A stretch of DNA of 64,000 nucleotides from Tridacna crocea (GCA_943736015.1 OX031062.1:59508962-59572961); one strand, 5' to 3'. Positions 10,380 through 19,712 are shown, counted from the stretch's first letter. Made by a program: numbers and translations. Notes: a model not told the origin generated them from the letters alone.

Positions 10380-10609
10380 CTCTTTACCACACACAATCCA
10401 GACTTTTAAAGACCCTATGAAAGAAGCCTTTTGAAACCATTGTGGGAAAAGGAGAAAATGCTGGTATCCAGCATTTTCTCCTTTTCCCACAATGTTTTCT
10501 ACCTTTCCTAAGACAAATTTCAATTTTTAAGTCATATTCATTTTATCATCTCCAAAATAATGTGTTCAAATTGGGCAAGTTTACAATTTTGCTGTTCGAT
10601 ACGACTTAA
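10376..10609 (-). mobile_element. TTAA MITE (Y-X)
   Basis: TTAACTCTTTACCACACACA at the left, core centre TGCTGGTATCCAGCA, right tip TGTTCGATACGACTTAA. Abuts decayed relatives on both sides. Confidence 0.84.
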
Positions 10610-10822
10610 CTCACCCATTGTCTTTACAAGTCCCATGTTTTTAGTGATCATGAACCAAAAGATTTTTGAAAACAGGTGAAAAAGGGAAAATCATCGTAAA
10701 AACCATTTTTTTCCCACTATGTATTTCTACTCCTTCAATGAAAAATTCCATCATTTACTTAGTTGATTGCAATTTACTGTCTCCAAATGCTTTCAGTTTG
10801 GACTAAGCCAGAATTTTGTTAA
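10606..10822 (-). mobile_element. Decayed TTAA MITE (Y-X)
   Basis: TTAACTCACCCATTGTCTTT, core relic GAAAATCATCGTAAAAACC, X arm AAATGCTTTCAGTTTGGACT. Shares its right TTAA with the next copy. Confidence 0.6.
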
Positions 10823-11045
10823 CCCTACCACACAATCCCGACTTTTAACGACCCTGAGAAAATGGCCTTTTGAAAACATTGTGGGAAAAGGAGAAAATGC
10901 TGGTAACCAGCATTTTCTCCTTTTCCGACAATGTTTTCTATCCTGATGGAAACAAATTTCAATTTTTAAATAGCATTTATTTTGTGGTCTGCAAGAGCTT
11001 TCAATTTGGACCAGTCTAAAATTTTCTTGTGCGGTAAAGAGTTAA
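10819..11045 (-). mobile_element. TTAA MITE (Y-X)
   Basis: TTAACCCTACCACACAATCC (tip shortened by two bases). Near-perfect core. Ends TTGTGCGGTAAAGAGTTAA. Confidence 0.86.
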
Positions 11046-11337
11046 GAGATAAAGATCCAAGATCACCAGGCCCCAGTAGTGCAGTCAGAAGTGTACAGGA
11101 CTTGAGAACACGGGTTGTTGGTTTGAAACTGAACATTTACCAATATCTGTCCAAAGATTGATAATATTGAAAATGTGGATACATACCTGTTCTGAAAAAT
11201 TTGAGAATTACTGATTAGGGATGTTTTGCGCTCTGAAATGTTTGTGATTTGAACACACCTGATATTTGTAAGAAAGTGTACTTATGGTAAAATATGCAAA
11301 CGTAAAAGTTTGTGAATTTTCGAATTTGAAAAATCAG

Positions 11338-11556
11338 AAAAATGTCCATGTCATAGAGATTTCGACTGATACAGCAGTCTTGCAATTGGACTCATTTCTC
11401 TCACTGTTGATTGATGTTTCCATGATGATTATGCGGGAAAGCAGCCAATAGCTTCGGAAGAATATGGTACAAAGTACTGGTAAAAAAGATAATCGATGTA
11501 AACATGGACAGTTGCACTGGTGATATAATGAAATAATGTTGAAAATGGCGTTATCA
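11338..11556 (+). mobile_element. Old SINE, tail on the right
   Basis: Contains GATGATTATGCGGGAAAGCA, then AATAGCTTCGGAAGAATATG and the tail-side block ATGAAATAATGTTGAAAATG. These are reverse complements of the blocks at 11975, 23935 and 52328. The tRNA-like head has decayed. Confidence 0.55.
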
Positions 11557-11803
11557 TACAAACAAACATTCAAGGTCAGGCTACATGTTTTGAGCAGTCT
11601 GATCTTAATCTACACAGTGCACAAAAACATGTAAAGATGGTTTTAGCATGTCATGGGTTAGGTAACAATTTTTGTGCAAAATGGATAATTTACCAAATTG
11701 ATACTGTCTCTAGATGGCTGGGGATAAATGTCAATAGCCCAGAAGGTTGAGACAAATAATATTCAGTATGCAGTATTGATTGATTTCGTCTGTATATATG
11801 GTA

Positions 11804-11902
11804 TGTCCCATAAAACCCTATTAGAATGATAAAACTGATACATAGTTTTCGCAGATTTATTCGAATGTCAAAGGTCAGAGGGTCATTTTGTCTTATGGGA
11901 TT
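11804..11902. repeat. Short inverted-repeat element (TGTCCCATAA ends)
   Basis: TGTCCCATAAAACCC at the left and TCTTATGGGATTA at the right form about 10-bp inverted ends around an 80-bp interior. A GTATGTG donor-like site and a CGCAG acceptor-like site nearby are best explained by this repeat. Confidence 0.35.
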
Positions 11903-11974
11903 ATTTTTTGTCTAAATAAAAGGTATGTGATTGATTTTTGATACACACAATTTTTGTTTGTTTGTACGGTTTTA

Positions 11975-12180
11975 AACTACTTTCAATGTTATTTCAGTTA
12001 CCAGTATATTGTGGCAGCCAGTGCATCTATCCATGCTTTCCTGCAGCCTTTTCTCTGTACTTTGCACATTATTTTTCCAAAAAAAAACTGGCTGCTTTTC
12101 CACATAAACATCATCTAGATGATGACTGACAGTGAGGGGAATGAATCCTATCACAATCACTCTGGTTGACCCTCAGAAAG
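11975..12180 (-). mobile_element. Old SINE, reversed
   Basis: ATGTTATTTCAGTTACCAGT (tail side), GGCAGCCAGTGCATCTATCC, CTGGCTGCTTTTCCACATAA, ending near TTGACCCTCAGAAAGAAATT. Same family as 23935. Confidence 0.6.
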
Positions 12181-12232
12181 AAATTAGCCAAGCTGGGAAA
12201 ATGAACCAAAACCACCTATCTGCGGTCCCTGT

Positions 12233-12463
12233 TTAACTCTTTTCCAAACAATCTCTGGTTTTAATGACCCTGAAACAGAAACCTTTTGAAAACATTCTGG
12301 GAAAAGGAGAAAATGCTGGTAACCAGCATTTTCTCCTTTTCCCACAATGTTTTCTACTCTACCAAAATCAAGTTTCAATTTTTCAGTCACCTTTATTTCA
12401 TTGTCTGCAAATGCTTTCAATTTTGATTAGTCCAGAATTTTGTGTCATTTGGGAAAGAGTTAA
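12233..12463 (-). mobile_element. TTAA MITE (Y-X)
   Basis: TTAACTCTTTTCCAAACAAT with the Y variant TCTCTGGTTTTAATGACC, a near-perfect core, and ends GGGAAAGAGTTAA. Confidence 0.87.
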
Positions 12464-12486
12464 TGTCCCCTACAGTTGAGTGATCA

Positions 12487-12676
12487 GGGCTCGTATTCAT
12501 TCTTGAGAATATTCTTAGTCTTTTCTGCAAGGTTTTCTAAATTTGTAAGTAACACAACTTCTGATTGGCTAAACCATTCGATTTAGCCAATCAGACGTTG
12601 TGTTACTTACAAATGTAGAAAATTCTGGAGAGTAAGACAAAGAACGTTCTTAAGAATGGTTTGTGAAAACGGACCC
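12487..12676. repeat. CCAAT-box palindromic MITE copy 2
   Basis: GGGCTCGTATTCATTCTTGA, centre CTGATTGGCTAAACCATTCG with AGCCAATCAGACGTTGTGTT, right end GAACGTTCTTAAGAATGG to GGACCC. Inverted ATTGGCT and AGCCAAT motifs flank the centre. Confidence 0.75.
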
Positions 12677-12718
12677 AGGATTGGCCTCGCAGACTCAGTT
12701 ATGGTTATGGAGTAATAT

Positions 12719-12945
12719 TCAATTCTTTACCACACAACAATGTTAGACATGTCAATGTTGAAAACATCAGGGAATTACTAAAAATGTGTGGTTGAATAAA
12801 CATTATTTCTGTTTGATAGGATAGAAAACATTGTGGGAAAAGGAGAAAATGCTTATGACCAGCATTTTCTCTGTTACACATGATGTTTTTTGAAGCCCTT
12901 TCCTTCAGGGTCCTTAAAAACAGGGGTTGTTTGATAAAGAGTTAA
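12719..12945 (+). mobile_element. TTAA MITE (X-Y)
   Basis: TCAATTCTTTACCACACAAC, core AAATGCTTATGACCAGCATT, Y arm AAACAGGGGTTGTTTGATAA. It shares its right TTAA (12942-12945) with the next copy. Confidence 0.8.
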
Positions 12946-13172
12946 CCTTATACCATACAGTAAAATTTTCTACCTATCCAAAGTGAAAACATTTGCAAGC
13001 GACAATTTCATAGTGGCTCACATTTACGCAGTTTTCCTTTGATAGGGTAGAAAACTTTGTGGGAAAAGGAGAAAATGCTGGTTAACAGCATTTTCTCCTT
13101 TTCCTACAATGTTTTCGAAAGGCTTCTTCCTCAGGGTCATCAAAAGTCGTCATTGTGTGGTAAAGGGTTGAA
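12942..13172 (+). mobile_element. TTAA MITE (X-Y), chained
   Basis: TTAACCTTATACCATACAGT, core centre TGCTGGTTAACAGCA, right tip GTGTGGTAAAGGGTTGAA. Head-to-tail with the copy at 12719. Confidence 0.83.
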
Positions 13173-13229
13173 GCAAGATTTTTCAGTCATCTTTACTGTA
13201 TAACTGTAACAGGTGGTGAAAAATGTCGC

Positions 13230-13302
13230 GGTGCGACGGGGATTCGAACCCAGGGCCTCAGGAATACCATCCCTGCACTCTAACCAACTGAGCCACTGAA
13301 CC
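13230..13302 (-). other. tRNA-like sequence inside the TRIM LTR, copy 1
   Basis: 73 nt on the minus strand with an A-box-like TGGCTCAGTTGG and B-box GGTTCGAATCC. A 5-bp anticodon stem with a 7-nt loop would give anticodon GGT (threonine-like). The acceptor stem pairs poorly. It is probably an internal polymerase III promoter rather than a working tRNA. Confidence 0.6.
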
Positions 13303-13517
13303 ACATGTTGATACAGCCGCACGATATATCACAAATACCTGTACCCAGCTACATTATACCTTTATGTGTATCTGGAATAGACAGGTATACTACATACTTC
13401 CCCGCCCCATGAAGATTCATCCACGAATCCCACAATTTCTGCTACCCCATCTCAAATTCTAATAAGTGGGTTACTTATGTTGGGCGCCAAATGTAACAGG
13501 TGCTGAAAAAATGTCGT

Positions 13518-13590
13518 GGTTTGACCGGGATTCGAACCTAGGGCCTCAGAAATACCGTCCCTGCACTCTAACCAAGTGAGCTACTGAACC
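13518..13590 (-). other. tRNA-like sequence inside the TRIM LTR, copy 2
   Basis: Same 73-nt unit in the other LTR, with TAGCTCACTTGG and GGTTCGAATCC boxes. Its presence at the same offset in both LTRs shows it belongs to the LTR rather than being a chance SINE insertion. Confidence 0.6.
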
Positions 13591-13685
13591 ACATGTCGAT
13601 ATGGCCGCACAATGTATCACTAAATACCTGTACCCGACTACATTATACCTTTACATCTATCTGTGGAATAGAGCAGTATACTACA

Positions 13686-13945
13686 TGACAAATTTTTCAA
13701 CCTGGTACAAATCTGACATGATTCTCTACAAATGAATAATGGCTCAAAAATTGAATTTGCATTTGGAAAGGTAGAAAGCATTTTTGCGAAAGGCTAAAAT
13801 GCTTACCATGTGAAAGATTAGAAAACACCAGGGGGAAAAAAAAAAGAAAATGTTTGTAAGTAGTCCTTTTACTTTTCCCACAATGTTTTCAGATGCTGTT
13901 TTTGTCAAGTTCATTAAAATAGTAGATATGGGAAAAAGGACTTTT
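13686..13945 (+). mobile_element. Decayed TTAA MITE
   Basis: GACAAATTTTTCAACCTGGT at the left and core relics (GAAAAGAAAATGTTTGTAAG, CTTTTCCCACAATGTTTTCA). No intact tips. Confidence 0.5.
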
Positions 13946-14455
13946 AACTTCAATAGATTTTTTTTTTTGGTTTTACGGAATTAAAATTCAGTTTTCCTTT
14001 GAGAGCAATGTACACTGCAGTATGATGATTCACATTTTTTTCCCTATCCATGCATTATGCATTGTATGATATCTAGATAGTATAATGCATTTCACAGAAC
14101 CCCTGAGGAAATATCATCTCACTGCAAAACCCAATTTTGAATTAGAAGCACTGTATAAGTGGGAAATTTTGTAACGTGGAAATTTGCAATTTCGTGAACT
14201 TGTAAAATTCTCAAACATTTCCATTTACATATTTTACCACAAGTATACCAACCAGTAACAAGTTTCTTGAATTAGCTTACATTTCTGTACACGGAATGTC
14301 CATAATTGGTAATTCACAAAATTTTCTGACATTTTTATACATCCATTTTTACAGTATTCCTAGATACATGTACTATAGGTATATTAATCTACAGCATCTG
14401 TATGGTTTTTTTTTGACACCAAGTTTTTTTCAGACATAATCAGCTTTTTCAGACA
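13946..14455. other. Stretch without recognisable gene
   Basis: AT-rich. A short near-repeat (TTTTTCAGACATAATCAG) occurs twice in tandem at about 14425-14461. Confidence 0.45.
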
Positions 14456-14484
14456 TAATCAGTATTGACCACTAAAATTTATTA

Positions 14485-14717
14485 TAAACATTCTTACAGA
14501 CAAGAAAACTTCAGAATGGTTCAAATTTAGAGCAATTGCAGATTTAGAAAATAGATGGGGCATAAATGATAAAATTTGTATCAAATTGTGAAAAAAAAAA
14601 CATTGCAGGAAATGGAGAAAATGCTGGCTACCAGCATTTTCTCCTTTTCCCACAATATTTTTAAAAGGCTGCTTCCCTTGGTACATTACAACTTTGGATT
14701 GTGTGGTAAAGGGTTAA
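14485..14717 (+). mobile_element. TTAA MITE (X-Y), left tip lost
   Basis: Starts within the X arm (CTTACAGACAAGAAAACTTC), core centre TGCTGGCTACCAGCA, right tip GTGTGGTAAAGGGTTAA shared with the next copy. Confidence 0.75.
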
Positions 14718-14949
14718 CTCTTATCCCATTACCACCCAATCCCTACTTTTGATGCCCCTGAAATAAAGAAACCTATTGAAAACATTGTGGAAAAAGGAGA
14801 AAATGCTGGTAACTAGCATTTTCTCCTTTTCCTATAATGTTTTTTACCCTTCACAAAACAAATTTCAAATTTTCAGTCACTTATTTTGTCGTCTGCAAGT
14901 GCTTTCGATTTGGACAAGCCTAAAATTTTGTCATTTGGTAATGAGTTAA
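14714..14949 (-). mobile_element. TTAA MITE (Y-X), chained
   Basis: TTAACTCTTATCCCATTACC at the left, core centre TGGTAACTAGCA, right tip TTTGGTAATGAGTTAA shared with the following copy. Confidence 0.84.
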
Positions 14950-15174
14950 CTCTTTACCAAACAAAATATTTATAGACTGGACCAAATTGAAAGGATTTGC
15001 AGACGACAAGATAAATGTGACTGAAATATTTGAATTTGATTTGGGAAGGGTAGAAAACATTGTGGGAAAAGGAGAAAATGCTGGTTACCAGCACTTTCAC
15101 CTTTTCTCACAATGTTTTCAAAAGGTTTTTTTCTGAGGGTCATTAAAAGTCTGGAATGAGTGATAAAGAGTTAA
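14946..15174 (+). mobile_element. TTAA MITE (X-Y), 229 bp, chained
   Basis: TTAACTCTTTACCAAACAAA, core with CAGCACTTTCACCTTTTC on the right, ends GTGATAAAGAGTTAA, again shared. Confidence 0.85.
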
Positions 15175-15310
15175 CTGGATTTTGCCTTTGATATGATAGA
15201 AAACTTGGTAAAGGAGAAAATGCTGGTTACCAGCATTTTCTCCTTTTCTGACGATGTTTAAGGCTACTTCCCCAGGGTCGTTGAAATTGTTTTGATTGGC
15301 AAAGAAATGA
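15171..15310 (+). mobile_element. TTAA MITE, X arm shortened
   Basis: Fourth member of the chain. TTAACTGGATTTTGCCTTTG joins directly to the core, followed by a short Y arm (GGTCGTTGAAATTG) and a decayed tip. Confidence 0.65.
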
Positions 15311-15327
15311 CTAGATCAAGACTTAGT

Positions 15328-15562
15328 ACAGTAATTACCATGCAATTTTGTGCCTAAGCAATCCTCAAGAAGAATGCTATTGAAAACATGGTGGGAAGAG
15401 GAGAAAATGGTTACTAGCATTTTTTTTTCTTCTGCTTTTTTTCACCATAATTTCTTCCCAGTCAAACACATAACCTGTCATTTTAATAGATACACTTGAA
15501 TTTTTGTCTGCAAATACTTTCAATTTAGACAGTTCTGAAAAATTGTTGTATGGTTAAAGTGT
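15328..15562 (-). mobile_element. Decayed TTAA MITE (Y-X)
   Basis: TAATTACCATGCAATTTTGT, core relic AGAGGAGAAAATGGTTACTA, X arm TCTGCAAATACTTTCAATTT, tip GTATGGTTAAAGTG. Confidence 0.6.
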
Positions 15563-15657
15563 ATCTAAAGCTTTATTACCATAAGAAAGTCTAGTAAACC
15601 AAATAAAGTAAGTGAGGTTTTCAATTCTATATGTGAAGAAGTAGCTTCACTCTCTCT

Positions 15658-15866
15658 AGACCACACTATCCCTCGTACAATCCTGAGATTAAACGACCCT
15701 GAGTAAATAGCCTTTTGAAACCTGATAACCAGCATTTTCTCCTTTTTCCATTATATTTTTTACACTTTCACAGACATTTGTCGTCATCTCAACTTAATTT
15801 AGTATGTCTTCTGCAAACTCTCTGAATTTGGACGGGTCTGAAATTTTGTCGTCTTTAAAGAGTGAA
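15658..15866 (-). mobile_element. TTAA MITE (Y-X) missing left core half
   Basis: Y arm CGACCCTGAGTAAATAGCCT joins straight to CTGATAACCAGCATTTTCTC, so one half of the palindrome is gone. Ends TCTTTAAAGAGTGAA. Confidence 0.68.
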
Positions 15867-16096
15867 CTCTTCTTTTCCGGGAAAATCTTTGTAGACTTTC
15901 CATAGTGAAAGTATGGTTAGACAACAATTTGAATGTAAAATTATCAGAATCAGTAAAATTTTTCTTTGAAAAAGTAGAAAATCATTGAAAAGGGAGAAAA
16001 TGCTGGTTAACAGTATTTCCTTTATTTTCTTAAATACTTCCAAAAGCCTTCATTTACAGTGTCGTTAAAAGACATTGGATTGTTTGATAAAGGGTA
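15863..16096 (+). mobile_element. TTAA MITE (X-Y), decayed, chained
   Basis: TGAACTCTTCTTTTCCGGGA, core AAATGCTGGTTAACAGTATT, Y arm GACATTGGATTGTTTGATAA. Confidence 0.66.
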
Positions 16097-16097
16097 T

Positions 16098-16315
16098 TGC
16101 ATGCCTCTGTGGAAATTGCATCAATAAATCAATTAGGCTGCACATTTGCTTGATATCCATAGGATCCTCTATGTGGCCCAAAGTAGCTGGAATAATGTTC
16201 CGGCTGGAATAATTTACATCATTTCCTGGAAAAACTGGAAAAATTGGAAATTGTATACATGCATCAGTTTCTCCATGGCAATGCTTGAAGCAAGACCATG
16301 GAATAAAATATGTTA
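16098..16315 (-). CDS. Open stretch resembling an exon, gene unidentified
   Basis: Unique sequence between two MITEs that stays open on the minus strand. A plausible acceptor (pyrimidine-rich, TTTTTCCAG) ends next to 16225. The frame after it reads NDVNYSSRNIIPATLGHIED and then PMDIKQMCSLIDLLMQFPQ. The composition is protein-like, but there is no convincing donor and no family I recognise. It could be a degraded exon, or chance. Confidence 0.3.
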
Positions 16316-16542
16316 AATCTTTTACCAAACAATCCCTGGTTTTTACAACCTTGAGAAAGAAGCTTTTTGAAAACATTGTGGGAAAAGGAGAAAATGCTGG
16401 TAACCAGCATTTTCTCCTTTTCCCACAATATTTTCTTCCCTTCCTAGAACAAATTTCAAATTCTAAGTCACATTTATTTTGTCGTCTGCAAATGCTTTCA
16501 ATTTGGACTGGTCTAAAATTTTGTCGTTTTGTAAAGAGATAA
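16313..16542 (-). mobile_element. TTAA MITE (Y-X)
   Basis: TTAAATCTTTTACCAAACAA with the Y variant TCCCTGGTTTTTACAACC, near-perfect core, right tip GTAAAGAGATAA (TTAA altered). Confidence 0.86.
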
Positions 16543-16750
16543 CCTTTTACCAAACAATCCCTGGTTTTTACCACCTTGAGAAAGAAGCTTTTTGAAAACA
16601 TCGTGGGAAAAAGGAGAAAATGCTGGTAACCACAATATTTTATACCCTGCTTGAAACAATTTCAATTCTTGAGTAGCATCTATTTTGCCGTCTGCAAGTG
16701 CTTTCAGTTTGGACCAGTCTGAAATTTTGGCGTTCAGTAAAGAGTTTAAA
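16539..16750 (-). mobile_element. TTAA MITE (Y-X) lacking right core half, chained
   Basis: Left arm nearly identical to its neighbour's (CCTTTTACCAAACAATCCCT). The core stops at TGCTGGTAACC and jumps to ACAATATTTTATACC. Ends near AGTAAAGAGTTTAAA. Confidence 0.74.
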
Positions 16751-17108
16751 TACAAATTCTATGATAATTTCATTTCTTCTTCTTTTGTAAAATTTTTAAA
16801 TTTAGATGTTATTACAGTTTCTGATCTTTTTTGTTGTTGTTTCAAACGTCAAAGTTCAAATCTGACAAAAATTTTTATTCTTTCTTTTTTACCAAAATGT
16901 TCAAATCGACAAATCCCATAATAATTTCTTTTCTTCTTTTTCCGCATTTCGGTGTGAATGACATTGAATGCAGTCAACTAAATGGTTCTAAATTGATGAC
17001 AAATGAGTATAGATTGATGGAGACAGCAATGAAGACCATAAACCGGGAATTTTCAATCACCAGTGATAATTGGAATGCATGCTAAATTGAAAACCTAAAT
17101 AGCATTTC

Positions 17109-17690
17109 AACTCTTTACCAGAGAAGAATTTTTGACATGGTACTTGTTCATCTTCGCGAGCCAAGGTTACGATCACTATGTGGATCTTAACTTGGCTGAT
17201 TGAGCCCAATTTCGAGATTTCTGCAATGCGCCCTCTATTGGATGCTGGTTATTACCCCCCTTTACATCATATTTATAGAAGCCAATGAAATATCGCTTTA
17301 CAAACCGCTTATGAATACACAATGCAGCGATAAGCAGACATCCATGTGGGTTTCCAGCTGTTCTTTTGAAAGGTAGCGACCTTATTCTATTTTTTATTAA
17401 AGATGAAATGGTATGAGCGATTTCATTTGTTATCCGCCAAGGGTAGAGTAGTGTAGTGAATCGTCAGCCTTGGCTTGCGAAGACGGGTACTTGTTCAGCT
17501 TTTGTAAAGGTTAGATTAGATGATGCTCAAACAATGCCTTTGAAACATGGCTAAATTTGTTGAAAAAGTAGAAAATACTGACCACCATATTATGATTTCT
17601 GTTTTTGATTGGGTAGAGAGCATTTCTCCTTTTCCAATGGTATTTTCAAAAGGCTTTATCAAAACCCAAAATAGTATAATTTTTTGGCAT
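17109..17690 (+). mobile_element. Decayed TTAA MITE split by another element
   Basis: CAACTCTTTACCAGAGAAGA (X start) before 17139. Core and Y relics (TGGGTAGAGAGCATTTCTCC, GGTATTTTCAAAAGGC) follow 17496. The element at 17149-17485 lies between. Confidence 0.5.
17149..17485 (+). mobile_element. MITE with CATCTTCGCGAGCCAAGG ends, copy 1
   Basis: 337 bp. The ends are inverted repeats (CATCTTCGCGAGCCAAGG facing CCTTGGCTTGCGAAGACG). It is flanked by the 10-bp direct repeat GGTACTTGTT (17139-17148 and 17486-17495). Relatives at 30958 (reverse) and 46706. An 8-10 bp duplication fits a Mutator-like mechanism (inference). Confidence 0.85.
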
Positions 17691-17794
17691 GGAGTTTGGG
17701 ATTTATGAAAAATGGTATACTTGCAGAAGACAGATCTTGATAATGTTGAAGGAGTAGCATCAAAGCCTTGGTCGATATGACCTTTCTTTCTCTT

Positions 17795-18011
17795 TTAACC
17801 CTTTACTCCATAGATACTCTTTTCTACACATTGCTTGTAGGAGATTTTGGAAAACATTGTGGCAAAAGGTGATGAGCAATTTCACCTTTTGCCACAATGT
17901 TTTCTGTGCTGTTAAAAGGGGTTCTATACATATAAAAAATGGCTTTATCCTTGCTGTTATTTAGGGTCAATTACAGATGCCATAGAAATCTCTCATGGAG
18001 TCAGGGCTTAA
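17795..18011. mobile_element. TTAA MITE, subfamily B
   Basis: TTAACCCTTTACTCCATAGA, core with one half shortened (GCAAAAGGTGATGAGCAATT), then TTAGGGTCAATTACAGATGC. Its right TTAA is shared with the main-family copy that follows. Confidence 0.82.
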
Positions 18012-18236
18012 CTCTTTACCAAACAACAAAACATTGAACTCATCCAAATTGAAAGAATTTGCAGACATAAAATTTAATGTTCCTAAGATAACAATTTCAG
18101 TCCCTGATTGGATAGAAGACATTGTGGGAAATGGAGAAAATGCTGGTGACCAGCATTTTCTCCTTTTCCCACAATGTCTTCTAAAGCCTTCTCTTTCAGG
18201 GTCTTTAAAAGTCAGGATTGTGTAGTAAAGATTTAA
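18008..18236 (+). mobile_element. TTAA MITE (X-Y), 229 bp, chained to subfamily B
   Basis: TTAACTCTTTACCAAACAAC, core centre TGCTGGTGACCAGCA, right tip TGTAGTAAAGATTTAA. Confidence 0.85.
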
Positions 18237-18679
18237 CTGTAAAAACTGAAGAACATTATTTTCCTAGATTAGATAATTATGTTAAAAATTTTTGTAAAGA
18301 GTTTAAACTTCGTGATGAAAAGATTCTTTTCCATTATTTTTGGCAAAACAGTAATGCAATTGGGGAGGAGGTTGGGGTTTGATATTACAGAATAACAATA
18401 GGCTTTTAAATGTCTTTGTATAGCAGCTGGAAATGGATTTTATTATTTAACTAACAATAGCATCGATGAAAAGCATCAGATGCAGGCACTATGTGGGCCA
18501 ATCTCCCTGTAGACAACACTGTTTTCTTCTGGTCTTATCCAGTAGCCGAACACGTTCAGAAACATTGCAGTTAAAGATGAATTTCTCATGACAAACAGTT
18601 TCTCTTTTATTGCACTTATATGCTTTTATCTTAACTCATATACTTCAACTTTTAAAATTGTTTTGATCATCAATGGTCA
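18237..18679. other. Stretch without recognisable gene or repeat
   Basis: AT-rich, with many stops on both strands. No splice-like block stands out. Confidence 0.45.
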
Positions 18680-18688
18680 CTGGCATGC

Positions 18689-18946
18689 CATCCTCGGATA
18701 CCCCGGGATCTCCCTATTTGCTACGCTACATCGACCCCTGGGACAATTAGTTGTATTTCCCTCGCTTTACCGCTGGCCGAATGCTGGCTTTTCATTGGTT
18801 CCATCATCATTTTGTGATGGGCGAGTGTACTGTACGCTATGACGTTTCGTATCAATTTTCGGCGACTGATTCAAAGTTTTATCAGTCAATTGTCCCAGGG
18901 TCGATGTAGCGTAGCAAATAGGGAGACCCCGCGGTATCCGAGGATG
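18689..18946. mobile_element. MITE with CATCCTCGGATACC ends, 9-bp target duplication
   Basis: 258 bp, richer in GC than its surroundings. CATCCTCGGATACCCCGGGA at the left faces CGCGGTATCCGAGGATG at the right. Inverted repeats run about 65 bp to GGGACAATT. CTGGCATGC stands on both sides (18680-18688 and 18947-18955). Confidence 0.85.
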
Positions 18947-19108
18947 CTGGCATGCTGTTTTAATTAAACTGTGTGCCAAATACACGTACTTTGTTTCCAA
19001 AGATAATGAACAACTTGAGAATATTTGTCAAACAAAGCAAGGACTGTTATTGGCTGTGGATCCATGACATTTAATCAAAATACCTTTTTTGTTGAAGAGA
19101 CATCTTAC

Positions 19109-19161
19109 CTTAGCAATGTTGCACCAGTTGTAGCGACTTGTTGAAGCATTGCCATGCCAGA
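19109..19161 (-). CDS. Possible small minus-strand exon
   Basis: The donor CTAAG|GTAAGATG at the 3' end is close to consensus. Upstream lies a pyrimidine tract and ACAAAG. Two frames are open across these 53 nt. If the frame starts at the acceptor, the exon ends with two bases of a codon, which is phase-compatible with the candidate at 4961-4833. Too short to judge alone. Confidence 0.2.
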
Positions 19162-19267
19162 CTTTGTCGAAATTATGGGAACGAAAAGAAAATTGTTTCG
19201 ATATATGAAAGATGGCATGAACATTTACATTGCGACATTTTAATTCAAACCTATTGTCTAGAACTTG

Positions 19268-19482
19268 TTAACTTTTTACCACATAATCTGACTTTTAAAG
19301 AGCCTGAGAAAGAAGTCTTTTGAAAACATTGTGGGAAAAGGATAACCAGCATTTTCTCCTTTCCCACAATGTTTTCTACACATCCCAACCCATGTTTCAA
19401 CTTTAAAGTCTCATAATTTTGTTGTCTGCAAGTGCTTCCAATTTGAACTAGTCTAAAATTATGTTGTTTAGTAAAGAGTTAA
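19268..19482 (-). mobile_element. TTAA MITE (Y-X) with shortened core
   Basis: TTAACTTTTTACCACATAAT. The left core half lacks its GAGAAAATGCTGG part (GGAAAAGGATAACCAGCA). Ends GTTTAGTAAAGAGTTAA. Confidence 0.8.
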
Positions 19483-19625
19483 ATTGTTTGATTTATAGGA
19501 GTGTCTACAATAGAAAATGCTTTTCAGCCAAGCAGCTGGAAAAATTTACATTTATTTAGAAGAGAGGACCTGACAGTACACAATGATTTTTCTAATGCTG
19601 TCTGATCTTTTTTCTGCTCTTACAG

Positions 19626-19712
19626 GAGAAAATAAAAATGTTAGCTGTGAATATTATTAACAATATCCCTATTTTAAGAATTGTTTGCGGATCAAGTACA
19701 CAGTCATGTTAA
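19626..19712 (+). CDS. Weak candidate terminal exon
   Basis: Preceded by a good 3' splice site (CTTTTTTCTGCTCTTACAG). One frame is open for 28 codons to TAA. There is no poly(A) signal close by and no partner exon. Confidence 0.13.
   Translation, partial: EKIKMLAVNIINNIPILRIVCGSSTQSC

Larger units (their letters stand above)
13205..13685 (-). mobile_element. LTR element in miniature (TRIM) with tRNA-like LTRs
   Basis: Read on the minus strand. The LTR at 13685-13492 begins TGTAGTATACTG and ends TGTTACA. Right after it comes the primer-binding-site-like TTTGGCGCCCAACATAAG (a lysine-tRNA type PBS starts TGGCGCC). An interior of about 97 bp ends in the purine tract CATGGGGCGGGGAAG, and the second LTR (13394-13205) follows. 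There is no coding capacity. The LTRs differ at roughly one site in eight, so the copy is old. The flanks TAAC and TGAC could be a decayed 4-bp target duplication. All non-coding parts of the plan are recognisable. Confidence 0.72.

Noticed and set aside
11824-11925. Exon between CGCAG and AAAAG|GTATGTG
   Set aside because: The left site and most of the open frame lie inside a short inverted-repeat element (TGTCCCATAA ends), so the splice-like signals are better explained as part of a repeat.
13230-13302. A genuine tRNA-Thr gene
   Set aside because: The acceptor stem pairs poorly, there is no discrete gene boundary, and the same unit recurs at the same place in the second LTR.
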